A stretch of 64,000 nt of DNA, taken from contig CM040453.1 of NCBI GenBank assembly GCA_022749755.1, forward strand, positions 17,803,368-17,867,367. The letters run 5' to 3'. The notes under the pieces are model-generated. The model worked only from the letters and a program-made list of their open reading frames with translations, was not told the DNA's origin and searched no databases. Source of the stretch: Azadirachta indica. Its lineage: Eukaryota; Streptophyta; Magnoliopsida; Sapindales; Meliaceae. Position 1 is the stretch's first letter. Each line of letters begins with the position of its first letter. A program made the translations under genes and the position numbers. Shown piece by piece: positions 11,080-21,656 of the stretch.

Positions 11080-12970
11080 ATATTATATTTGTATAGATCA
11101 CTAACTCAAATCACTATACTTGTGAAAAAATAAAATTTTAAAAATATTTAAAAAATTATTATTAAATAAAATTAATAATAAATTTATATTAAGTTACAAA
11201 ATTATAACTTAATAATTGATTAAGTATAATTACCATTATGCACACATGATGCAACCAACATCGTCCCTGGTTGCTTAGAGACATATGTAACAAACATAAA
11301 TTGCTTACTTACATGTTTATCTAACCTATAGAGCAACCTAGGCCTACTTTATATGTCACTTTTTTTAATTTAAGGAACTATCTTGCCACGTCAAAGAGAC
11401 CGAATTCTCGTTTGTATATTTCTAGCAAAAGGACCCTATTTTGGGTCTTTTCAAATTCCCCTAGGCAACATTTTGAGACCTCTTTCTCACAACCTATGAT
11501 TATCATCACTTATGTTGTACTTTTTAACCACCCACTATACTGCTTAGCTATTACCTATACATTATTGATAATTAAGCAAGGAAATGTTAATTAATTAGCT
11601 AATTAATACTATGTCTTAGCTAGTGTATCATGAGCATGCAATATTAATATGGCAAGTTTTTGATACACGAATCTATAAGTAGTCTATCAACCCACGGGCA
11701 AAAACGTATAGGAGTTTTTGATAGAAGAATAATTAATATGGCATCTCTTTGTCAGATACACATAAACAATCGAGGACAAGTTTATTTTAATTTGGCGAAC
11801 ACCATCTTAATTTTAGGAATGAAAGCATTAAACTTGTTCACCATCACAAGCATTAAACTTGTTAATCTCATAAAACTTTAATATCAATAATTCTCAATTT
11901 TAACAGTGCCAAAACCTTAGAACTCTCTTTTTATATTTTGTTGCCTCTGAATACGTCAAACTTCAATGACTCTCGGACCCTAATTTTGATCTTGGATTCC
12001 TTTTTTTAGTCAATTTATTTTAGTTAGTCGTTGAATTTTAATTATTGTGTGTTGATTTTTTTAAAAAAGATATTGCAATAAAAGAAAATAATTTTAGCAA
12101 TAATTAACCCCTCCAACGAAGCGAAGCAAATTGTGAAGCTCTTCGCTTTCATTGAGCTACTTAATGAGGCCAAAGGCAAGTCTTAATTAGGTTTGCTTTC
12201 AGGGTTTTCCCTTTTCTAATTTTGTTTTAATATTGTTTTTTTTACTCATTAATTAGTAATGCTGATTATAATTTATATGATTGTTTTTTATTTTGTATTT
12301 TGTGTCGAATGAAAACATTAAGAAGAGGTCAAAAAATTAAAAGGCCCAATAAATCATATCAAGAACAAAAGTTGATGAAAAATAATAATTAAAATAAAAG
12401 TTGATAAAATATAATAATTTATGATTGTAGTTTATGATTATATCTATAGTTTTTGTTAAACGGCTAATTTTTCAGTTTCAATTATTTGATTTTGGAATTT
12501 ATATTATCAGCTTTTCATTTTCTTTATCTTAATCGTTAACTTAATTGTCACAAGAAATTTATTACATAGATATCGTAAATAAAGCATATGTTTTTAGTAT
12601 TGACAATATGCGAGATATTATTGAATTTAAGAATTATTTAAACCGTTCATTGCCTTATTTTAATAATGAAGTTATTAGCTAAATGAAGTGTGGGTGCAAG
12701 CAAATCAAGGATTTCCTCTATGATGATCCAAAGTAAATGTCTTCATCATTCATTTACCATGATGTCCAAGTAACTCACTTTTCTTTCACCACTCAAATCA
12801 CCAAGTGATATTGGTGTCACGGCCTTTTGAATTAGCAAAACAAATCACGTATGTACTTTGTACTTTTTCAGAAAGTTTGTTAGAAATTAATAACATTAGA
12901 TAAATACTTTACATCTTATATAATTTTATTAAACTGTTACATATCTACGAAATTGATTGCAACTATACAT
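11080..12970. other. Non-coding stretch between long-TIR element and RLP remnant
   Basis: No supported gene. The part 11230-11640 is almost unchanged between the copies. The remainder is AT-rich. Copy A lacks most of the 58786-59040 segment of copy B, with a short filler at about 11645-11675. Confidence 0.55.
11435..11444. promoter_or_regulatory. CArG-box motif (copy A)
   Basis: CCTATTTTGG fits the MADS-protein binding consensus CC(A/T)6GG and is embedded in the short palindrome GGACCCTATTTTGGGTC. It is identical in copy B (58573-58582) inside a highly conserved stretch. It lies upstream of, or in a lost large intron of, the minus-strand MADS remnant. Binding is not shown by sequence alone. 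Confidence 0.35.
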
Positions 12971-12973
12971 AGT

Positions 12974-13735
12974 TCACCGATAAAATCTCTTAGGGAGATG
13001 GTCCACAACAAAATAATAGTAAGAAATCATTCATATCTCAACAAAATAAAATCATTTTCGCCGCCAATAAGGATTTACAAACAAAACAACAAATCCTGAG
13101 AGTGCAATTACATAGGATACTATGCAAGTGATATAGAAGCTATTCATGCCAATCAAGTTATCATCCTCTCGGTTCCGAATTGAAGTTTTTGGGATCCATG
13201 ATGATGATTCTATTTCGCTGCAATTTTTTGTTAGTGGCAACCCACAAAAAAGATCATTTCCTTCATAATTACTCTCACTAAAGGTACCAAATTGTGCAGT
13301 CCAATCAGAAATCTTGCCTTATAAGTTGTGTTTCTAATTTTGTGTTGTTTTCTAACAACCAACTTGAAAATTCCCCAATCAAGTTAAATGTGAGAGAGAT
13401 CAACAAATTTCAAGTCATGTTGATGTTAAAGGAATTCGGGAAATGCTTCAACATTTAGGTGACTAGACAATTTGATAAAATATAATTGAAATTCTGGGGT
13501 AAAAAAATGTTGCTCTATTTCAACGTAAATTTGGTTATTTTTATCATAGAAGACCTTGAGGTTTGAATGGTTATAAAATGGTTTAAGTGAAATTGAGATT
13601 TCGAAGTGATTGTTCGGAAGTCTAAACTCTTGATAGATATTAGATGGATGAGGGAAGATGAAGAGATATTTCCAGTAGATTGATTGTTAGAGACATCTAA
13701 CACTCGGAAGAGATATCATATTTGCCCAGCACCAA
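12974..13735 (-). pseudogene. LRR receptor-like protein, truncated 3' exon (copy A)
   Basis: Reading minus-strand, the exon holds an LRR segment (MLDVSNNQSTGNISSS, then HDLKFVDLSHIN-like sequence), then jumps to the juxtamembrane motif GKISDWTAQFGTF and the cap NYEGNDLFCGLPLTKNC. A transmembrane helix (SFYITCIVSYVIALSGFVVLFV) and a short cytoplasmic tail ending at 12974 follow. This is the C-terminus of plant RLPs, plasma-membrane LRR proteins without a kinase domain. About half of the expected LRRs are missing at the junction near 13325, and the same deletion is in copy B. In-frame TGA at 13052-13054 replaces a conserved tail Trp. Other frameshifts and an 80-base change near 13590 occur. Clear pseudogene. 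Confidence 0.88.
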
Positions 13736-14307
13736 GGCAAAAGACGTACTAGATCATTGTTTACAAGAAATAATTCTTCTAACTCTACCAACCCACACAG
13801 TCCACCCGAAATATAATATTAACTTATCCTTTAGTATATTTTTCTATCATGATTTATTATCACAATTTTTATTTTCAATATAATATCCTAAAGCAAAAAA
13901 AAAAAAAGGGTTTTATTTATGAATTATTTTCATATTAAATTTATTACAACTTAGATTATATATATCAAGATTCATACTTTAAGAAAATCCAAAAAAACTT
14001 AGGATGACCATATTAATACATTGTATATTTAATTTATATTAAAAAAAGTTTAATTAAACGTCTCAGAGACTGAACAATATTATTAAGATTATATATAATA
14101 GATTAATAATAAATAATATTTTCATATTTCTATATATATATATATATTGTGTTTAATGCTATCATAATTATTAATTCTATTAACCTGGATTGATAGTAGT
14201 AATAAAAATTATGAAACTCTATTCAAAATCAGCCATGAGTTACTAATAGATATAAATTAATTATGAATTTATTTTTTCTTAATTAATTTATCACATTTAT
14301 AACTTAC

Positions 14308-14463
14308 CTATTGGCATCACTGCTCCCGTGAAGTTATTATTGGCAAGCTCAAGCGTCTTGAGAGATGAGAATGATCCCACAGACTGTAACAGTATGCTTT
14401 CATCAGTAATATTTCCAACTTCATTCATTTGAAGGATCTTCAGCTTCTTCAAACCTTGGTAAT
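14308..14463 (-). pseudogene. RLP internal LRR exon (copy A)
   Basis: A 156-bp minus-strand exon with acceptor AATAG and donor GTAAGT. It encodes leucine-rich repeats with YQGLKKLKILQMNEV and SFSSLKTLELANNNFTG, typical of the plant extracellular LRR consensus. Copy B has the same exon two bases shorter (62262-62415), hence frameshifted there. Confidence 0.8.
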
Positions 14464-14576
14464 CTATTACGTTTTGTGAAACAAAATTCATTTGTTTTGG
14501 AAATTACATTTAAATTCAAACCAAAATTCAAAAGTCATTAAATTTAATTACTTGCAAAGTTATTATAAATACATAC

Positions 14577-14689
14577 CTTAAATCGGTTCTTCAAAATATT
14601 ACTTTTTTTAATACCTTTAGGAACCACAAATTTCTCAATCGCATTCTTGCTCATATACAACTCCTTTAAATTGCTCAAAAAAACTAACA
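14577..14689 (-). pseudogene. RLP internal LRR exon (copy A)
   Basis: A 113-bp minus-strand exon bounded by acceptor TTTGCAG and donor GTATGT. It encodes FLSNLKELYMSKNAIEKFVVP, one LRR of the RLP ectodomain, followed by lysine-rich sequence. The exon has the same length and boundaries in copy B (62530-62642). Confidence 0.75.
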
Positions 14690-14799
14690 CTGCAAAGAAT
14701 TTAAATAAAGCTAATGAGAACTTCAAAGTAAAAAAAGCGAAATTAATGTTGTCTACAATAATAAAATTGCTTAATTAAAACCCAGATCCAAGTCTTTCA

Positions 14800-16262
14800 G
14801 CTAGCCAATAAAAGTTGATCAATTGAATATCAAAAGTTCCATTGAGTTCAATTTCCAAGTCAAATATATTTAAAAAAAAAAAGAGAGTTACAGAGTCAGG
14901 CAATCGTATTGACAAATTAAATAAATTAGTATTGCTCCACTGAAGCCAACTCAAGTTATCTTACCTCTAACATTGAAAGTTCCTTTGAATACAATGTCAA
15001 TTAAAGAAGAAAAATATATATATTGATTTGCCAATGCACATACTGCTTAATCGTAAAATAATATTAACTATACCAGTAAATGTTGCTTCTAAGAATGAAG
15101 TTTAAGTTAGCAGTTCCATCTATTGGAAAAGAATGTTAGGTAAAACAGAAATATAATATATTAGTTAATAATTTTACATCTCAAACTCCAAGATGAATTC
15201 TTAAAAAGATTTTTTTTAAGGAAATAAAAATATATATTATATTAAATGTAAATTTGCAAAGGTCCAATGTGAAATCTTTAATTCCCTCTAACTGCCCTTG
15301 GCAATATCTTATTGTGATACATTTATTAAAATATAACTATATCCAGTTGTAATATATTTTTGAAAATGTAATACGACAGTACTTAAAAATTTAATTATGT
15401 TAATGAGATACAGTTCACTAAGGGTGTCTAAATTACCTTATTATTTTAATTATAATAAAATAATAAAAATTGAGTTAGAGGGGATTTAAACCTTAGACTT
15501 AGGTATTAAATAATATGATTTAGTTAATACAACACTTACTTATACATTACTAACCAATTTAATAATATATTGTAAAACTAAATAATACATATTTTTACCT
15601 ATACCCAAAATGTTTATAGTAAAAATTTATTTTTATTAGTATTAATGAAATATAAATTTACACTAATAAATTATAATTTTAAGATAATTAATACTGATAA
15701 AAATAATTTTTGTTAATAAATATGACATCTAAGTTAAAAACTTTTTTTTTTGAAATGTGATTCATTTTTAAAGTTTTCCCTAATTATTAATTAATAATTA
15801 TTTTATTAACATTTAATTAAAATTATCAATTAATAATTACAGCAAATTAATTATATAAATTAAATTAATTTCAAATTAATTGTGAATGTTTCCGGGTATA
15901 AATATATATTATCAATTTTGTTACATATTGTTAAATGTATTAGTGGCATAGTGATAAGCGTTACATAACCTATTTATAAAGAACATATTACTAAATATAA
16001 AATTTTTTTTAGTTCAAATACTCATTAACACATTTCTTCATTACCGTTAAAGAATCTATATCAAAATAGAAACAAATAAGAAAAAACAATTTAGGCAAAA
16101 TACCAATTAGACCTCTATCTTTTGACCCAACTAACTTTTTAAGAATACTACTAACCCCCTACCATTACAATATGAGCATTAACTCAAATTAAGTAAATTA
16201 ATATTGCTCCACTGGCTTAAGGTTGGATAGCTCACCACTAACATTGAAGGTTCCGTTGAATA
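14800..16262 (-). pseudogene. RLP LRR exon relics and introns (copy A)
   Basis: Minus-strand fragments resembling LRR exon ends occur at about 14800-14860 (ELNGTFDIQ), 14965-15000 (FKGTFNVRG before a donor-like GTAAGA) and 16215-16262 (IIFNGTFNVSG before GTGAGC). The sequence between is AT-rich intron-like DNA. These look like serial LRR exons of the same RLP gene, each separately decayed. Exact exon borders are uncertain. Confidence 0.55.
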
Positions 16263-16379
16263 TAATTTTATTTAGTCATAAATTTCGCAACGATGAAAAA
16301 CTAGTTAGAGAAAATAAGATGCTAGTATTATTTTACAAACTAAATAATATAAAAAATTTACTAGTATTTTTCTTATGTT

Positions 16380-16925
16380 ACGGACAACTATAATTTCTTT
16401 TCTTTTTAATAAATAAATAATTTAAATTAAATAATAGTAATAAAGATATTTAAATTAATCTCTATAATATGACATCAAAATAATCATTCCCAATTCTATA
16501 AATTTAATTATTAATTTATTTAAAGAATCAAATTATAAACTTCACCGTTCAATAGTTTCAAACATTTATTAATTTTCTTTTTGTAAAGTATGGATAAATC
16601 AATGATTGTCTTTGAACAAAAACTATTGTTTTGAGAATTGTACAATGAATTTGTATAAATTTTATTTTTCAGTTAAATTCTTGGCATCTGAGAAAAAAAA
16701 ATATCACAAAGTTTCTTCGTCTCTAAGATTTGTAAATGTATCTATATACAATTATTAAATGAGTTATATGGTCATCCAAGATCTATTAATAGAGAAGAAA
16801 TTGCATTCATAAAATTTTAGAATCTTAAGAAGTGAAATAGTACACGAAACCTTTGTTTAATTAATATAATTAAGACAACTACAATAGTAGAAGGATATTA
16901 TCAAAATAAAATTAACCCTGTTTGT
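16380..16925. repeat. Dispersed repeat shared with 34250-34690 and 40000-40390
   Basis: The run around TTAATCTCTATAATATGA, ACTTCACCGTTCAATAGTTT and CAATGATTGTCTTTGAACAA recurs diverged at 34320-34510 and partly at 40020-40150. At 34 kb it lies just beyond the RLP 5' end. It may be RLP flanking DNA carried in several tandem copies. Confidence 0.6.
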
Positions 16926-17025
16926 AATTTTTTTCAACCAATAAGAAATAGCATACAGTCAAAACTATAACCCTACTTAAGAGTCATGGTCTTAGCTTGC
17001 CTATCTACTTCATATCTTTTGGTAT

Positions 17026-18363
17026 TGTTGATGCCAAAAACTTGTATTCTTAGTATCAAACAACAAACTATTGAATCTCTTGGTTCGAATTCTTCCTCTC
17101 TCTAACCTGCAAAACAGTAAAAACTCAGAGAACAATCGGGTTTCCTAGCGTGTAATCTTCGATGCTTAAGTTAATAGGGGGATCTTAGTTTGAGTGGAAA
17201 TTTCAACAGAGTTTTGCCTTAGCTGATTGTGCTTACTTGGTCTTTCTGATTACCGGGACTTTATAGCATTTTGGGGCTCAATGGTTTGCCCCATTATTTG
17301 CCATAACCACCTATAAAGAAAGGTGGAGACGTGGGTAGTAAATTGCATTCTGCCACGTCTCAAGAAATTGCATTCCATTATGGGCTCAAGAAATTGTACT
17401 CCTGATCTTGATTTTCAACTTTTGAAAAATGGCAGTTTTTGATCTCTACAAGAATTGGGACTGCAACATTACCTCACAAAACATGCAATGGCTGTAACAA
17501 CCTTTTACCATTATTGCTTTTCCATTCGGCTTCTCAACATAAGCCATGCGTCTCTCTTTAATTGGGCCATTTGTATTTTTCATTTGTTAATTGTCATTTC
17601 ATATTTAAGCCCTTTAAGCGATGCATTATGGGCCTCTATTTTGAACAGTTAGATTAAGACTTTAATCAGGTTTAAACTTGTCAAGCCTTTTCACTTTTAT
17701 GCTGTTCACAAAATCAAATTTTCAAAACTTCAAAGATTGCCATCTGCTGAAACTATTTTCATTATCACTGCCTTTATCAGTTTCTTTTCTAAGTGGTTTT
17801 CCAGATTTCACCGAAAGACAGTAGGTGAGTTCAAATTTTTCTCCTCCCTTTCTGTTTTAATCTTATGTTATAGCACTTTATTTCTTGCATTCCTTGTTTC
17901 CTTGTGCATGCTTGGCTTCGTCGCTACCTTTTTGTGAACTTGTTTTATTCTCTTGTAAATTTACTACATTGTTTTTCTTACATCTTCACTTCAGTATATT
18001 TACGAATTATTTTCGGTGATTTGGTACAGATATTAGGGTGTTAGATGGGAATTTTGTGTGTTTTCTGTATATTTTGAATAGGCTTGATACTTGGTGTATC
18101 AATTCTTTGCCATGAGATTTACATTCAAATTCTGCTAGGCCACAGAAAATGTTTGATAGAATTCCCCTATAGAGAATGAGCATATAGGAATTTATACCTT
18201 ACAAAGACAATCCTGACCAAAATGGCTTCTAGTTAGCTAGCTTTAGGATTTTCAACCTCATTAACAAAAAGTTACTTGCATGCGTTAGGTTTCATAGCTT
18301 TCTTCAACATTTCATTAGCATCACCATTCACGTCATCCAGTACAAAATATGAGACGTGGAATA
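17026..18363 (-). repeat. Probable 3' LTR of a Tat-type gypsy element
   Basis: Read on the minus strand, the segment ends in GGCATCAACA (17026-17035) and starts just after a purine tract, CCAAAGGGGGCA (complement of 18366-18377). Both features suit an LTR. It carries a TATA-like TATAAAG and a C-rich leader. No 5' partner LTR remains, so the limits are inferred. Confidence 0.4.
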
Positions 18364-18668
18364 GGTTGCCCCCTTTGGTCAGGCACGATTACCTATTGAA
18401 TTTTAGAGAGATCCCTTTCAAAAAACCTACTCTTTTAGCTACATACTAAGGTCAAGAATCTTGAGATTAGAACACCTGAGGCCAGAGCTTTTAAGGTTGG
18501 AGAACCGAAGACCATGGTCATATCTAATAGTGCTTTTAAGATGTGGACTTAGGGAGAACTGAGGTGGGGGGTTAAGATGTCCTCTAAGATCTTGACACTT
18601 TGGTAGATAGGCTTACCAAATACCTTGAGCAAGAGGATGCTTCCAACCAAGTAAGTGCTTCATAAGGT

Positions 18669-20847
18669 ATGGAGCAGACTGATCAAAATCCAGATGTCTC
18701 CTCATCTACAACTAGGACTAAAGACAACAGGAATGAAAGAGGAAATGATGCTGAGTTTAAGGATACAGATGATGATAAACCTAACCTTGGCAAGATATAT
18801 AGGCTTTCTAAAGTAGATTGGTTCTTCTCCTTTTTGATTATATATGATCTCAAAGCTTATAAGAGGATTTACCATAAACCTGATGATATCAAACTTAGCT
18901 CCCTGAAATTGATAAATACCCAAGCAAATTGAGGAAAAGTGAAATAGCCTTTTACGAGGAGTTATTTCACCTTGGGCTGAAACTGTCCACTCTGGAGTAT
19001 TTCGTATACTTTTTCTTTTGTTTGGCATTCCTCCTTATCAACTGAACTTGAACGGATGACGAGTATTATATGGTTTGTTCATGCTTTGGGCTATTACTAG
19101 AAATGATCCTCCTAGTATTAAGGAGATTAGGCATGTATAATTATTTAAGAAAAACCCCTTAGGGACACATTATCTGTTTTATGTCCAAAGTAGACCAAGG
19201 ATTCAAAAGGTAATAAGTGGGGTTCCTTTTTGCAACAAAGAATGGAAAAGGAAGTTGTTCTTTATAAGGGAAAGCTAGGGTCAGTCATTGCTGCACTTAG
19301 GTTTAAGCAGAGATATTTCAACCAGATTTACCTAAGAGGGTGAGTTTTTCTTTTAGCTAAATTTTTATCAACTTTGGTATTTGTAGTTAAAGCCTGGTGA
19401 CCAATACCTGACCTTGCCAATCTTGTGCTTAAAATTATTGCTGCTGGAAAGCTATTACTTTTAACCATAAGGAGCTTTTAGACCTTAAGGTATTGGTTAG
19501 CTCAGGTCTAGTGTCTTTCGGCCCTAAACAAAGACAACCCCTTGTTGCACATAGAGAGGCAAAAACTAAAAGGAGTAAGCATCTTGCCACTTTGAATTGA
19601 ACTTTCTTTGAAACTCATTTAATAAATTTCTTTATTTCTGTAGGAAAAATAAGTAGCAAATAACCTTATTCTAAGGGTTCATCAGCTGGGCTTCAATCGC
19701 TGTTAGTTAAGACTGCCTAGCTTAAGAAATAAGGTAAAAATGCCAGTTCTATTCAGGGGTCTAAAGATCATCTGAAAGCCTTAGACTCACAAAAGCTACC
19801 CCTCTATCAGAAGAAGATTGCACCTACATGGGATAAATCTGCTTAGGTTTAGGCCTTGGATTTAGGAAAGAGGCCCATTATTCTTTCTAAGGAAGAATCT
19901 GCTGACTCCACTCCTCTGAATAAGAGACTAAGGACTTTAGCGGTGAGCTCGAGGAAAAACTGCTGTAAGTTGATGCCTGAGGACTTCCTTGAGCATAAGA
20001 TGGATGGAAGGTTTTGCCCATTTAACTCCTCTTTTCCGTAATCTAAGAGTCGTCATTACTCTTAAGGTGAATTCACGAATTGGGGGAATGGACACTGAAA
20101 AAGTGATAGACTTTGTCCATAACTAGATAACCCAGGTAATTTTTGACCTGCCTATATTGTTTATTTTGTATAGGGTCTTCGAATTTGCAATTATTTTTCC
20201 TAAATTATGGATATCATGTCTCTTTACAAAGAGCAAGCGAAAGGAATGTTGCCACAACCACTTCCACTCAGAAAGTAATTTCCCAGCTCAAGCATAACAA
20301 TCAGAGTTTGAAAAATAGAGCTGAGGTTGTGTAAAGGGGTTTCAAGCACACGAAAGCTCAGCTTAGTAAAGAGAGGAGGAAATGGGATCGAGAAAGAACA
20401 TCCTTGAAGGCTACAGCATCTGATTTGAGCATAAAGAAGACTAAACTTGAAGGACAGGTCCCAAGTATGAGGGTTAAGATAGAGGAGCTCAGGAAGAACC
20501 GGGTTAAGGCTTAGAAGGATCTCTTTATGGCTCGAAATGAAGGTGTTGACAAAGGGGTCGATACTATGTACAAAATTCTCCATATTAGAGACACTAACTA
20601 TAACCTTAACTTTATTTATAAGGCTCTGGGTTGAGATCCTCCTCCCCTAAACTTTGTTCTATTAGAGGATAATGAAGCTCGAGAGCAGATTAGGGATGGC
20701 CGAGTCTCTGTAGAGCTCTTAGCTCCCTCCAACGTATAAGAACTTCTTGCCCCTAAAGCTCAACATAGTGATTTAGCTACCTTGAATGCCTCTAGTCAAC
20801 CTGCCTTTGGAACTCTCTCTTTAGGGACTCTGAGCCAACAAGATTGA
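18669..20847 (+). pseudogene. Antisense extra ORF of Tat element (Transposase_28-like)
   Basis: A decayed plus-strand gene with many stops. Its N-terminal part starts MEQTDQNPDVSSSTTRT, is acidic and low in complexity. It is followed by a segment reading KSEIAFYEELFHLGLKLS, and later by FCNKEWKRKLFFI, both resembling the 'putative gypsy type transposon' (Transposase_28) proteins of plants. The last third (about 20200-20640) is rich in K/E/R/L and looks like a coiled coil (SKERRKWDRERTSLKATA, VKIEELRKN). The tail is Ser/Leu-rich, ending in TGA at 20845-20847. Domain naming is from recognition, not a search. Confidence 0.6.
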
Positions 20848-21289
20848 ACTGATATTTTTATTTACATTATAGGATATAACTAAGCACTTTATGATATATA
20901 TGCCACTGGCCCTTATTTAAATTTTTAGTACTTATCTATTTATGTTTTGTTCTTAGAGCCTTTTGAGCTACATTTTCTTGTTCAATTAATTTAAAGGCTA
21001 AAATTAGCTCTGTTTGGATTATCGATATTTTATTATCAGAATTAACTAGAAATTAATAAGCCGCTACTCAAAACTAATTGCAACTACTATCCTCTTAGTC
21101 AGACAACTCTGATGACGTATAAAAATAAATGTTGACCTAATCAAAAGTCTCCTTGTCAAAACAGACACTGTACAATATTTTTTTATTTGTGCCTTTCTGA
21201 GTTTGGCTTTGTCAGGTTTTAATCGTCTCTTTGAGCACTAATCTTTTAGACATTATTGAAGAGGACTTCAAGAAAAATCAATCTTTCAT

Positions 21290-21632
21290 TGATAAACAAA
21301 CTTTTTACAATTAATTTGTACTAAGAGATAATAAAGTTTAAGCATCTCAGCATTTCACGATTTCTTGACCTCTTTCTCATCTAGATACTAAAGTTTGTAT
21401 ACTTTAGGCCAGCATTCCACAATCTTATAGGGTCCTTTCTAGTTGGCCGCTAAAGCTCCTTTACTTAGTACTCTAATGTTCAGGGTGACCCTTCTCAAGA
21501 TCACATAACTATCTTTAAACCTCTTAAGACGAACTCTCTAGTTATAAAATTTGGCCACTTTCTACTAGTAACAGCCATCTTAATTAATATCTGGTCCTCT
21601 TCTCCTCGAGTTGATTAAGATCATTCCATATA
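21290..21632 (-). pseudogene. Ty3/gypsy integrase C-terminal fragment
   Basis: The minus strand reads NDLNQLEEKRTRY, then after a frameshift KMAVTSRKW, then VTLNIRVLSKGALAAN-stop-KGPYKIVECWP and YLDEKEVKKS-stop-NAEMLKLYY. This matches the gypsy integrase C-terminal pattern (LEEKR..., GKLGPNWEGPY, WNAEHLKKYY). The stops fall at two conserved Trp positions (TGG to TAG and TGG to TGA). The catalytic core is not present. Confidence 0.8.
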
Positions 21633-21656
21633 CTGAATAAATAGATTAGCTAGACA

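Larger units (their letters stand above)
1..16054. repeat. Segmental duplication, copy A
   Basis: This whole stretch reappears in the same orientation at 47463-64000, in the same order and with mostly scattered substitutions and short indels. Position 1 aligns with 47463 and position 16054 with 64000. Both ends of the match are set by the window, so the true repeat is longer on at least one side. Larger differences are a 234-bp segment present only here (6050-6283), about 640 bp missing here but present at 61094-61735, and about 260 bp missing here near 11645. Seen directly by comparing the two stretches; identity was not computed. Confidence 0.95.
17026..21632 (-). mobile_element. Truncated Ty3/gypsy Tat-lineage fragment
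   Basis: On the minus strand the order is integrase C-terminus (21632-21290), spacer, an ORF in the opposite (plus) direction (18669-20847), a purine tract and a probable 3' LTR. Tat-lineage Ty3/gypsy elements of plants are known for an extra antisense ORF between pol and the 3' LTR, which fits this order. The 5' LTR, gag and most of pol are absent; the break at about 21640 abuts a copia fragment on the other strand. It sits inside what appears to be a disrupted RLP gene. Confidence 0.65.

Noticed and set aside
12120..12149. Perfect 8-bp stem AAGCGAAG/CTTCGCTT, possible small structured RNA
   Set aside because: Copy B has a change that breaks the stem (CTTCGCGT); too short and not conserved.
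17455..17937. Two plus-strand frames of 65-66 codons with hydrophobic stretches
   Set aside because: They lie inside the probable minus-strand LTR; no family resemblance and no conserved start.
20224..20583. Minus-strand open frame of 119 codons
   Set aside because: Antisense shadow of the coiled-coil part of the Tat extra ORF.
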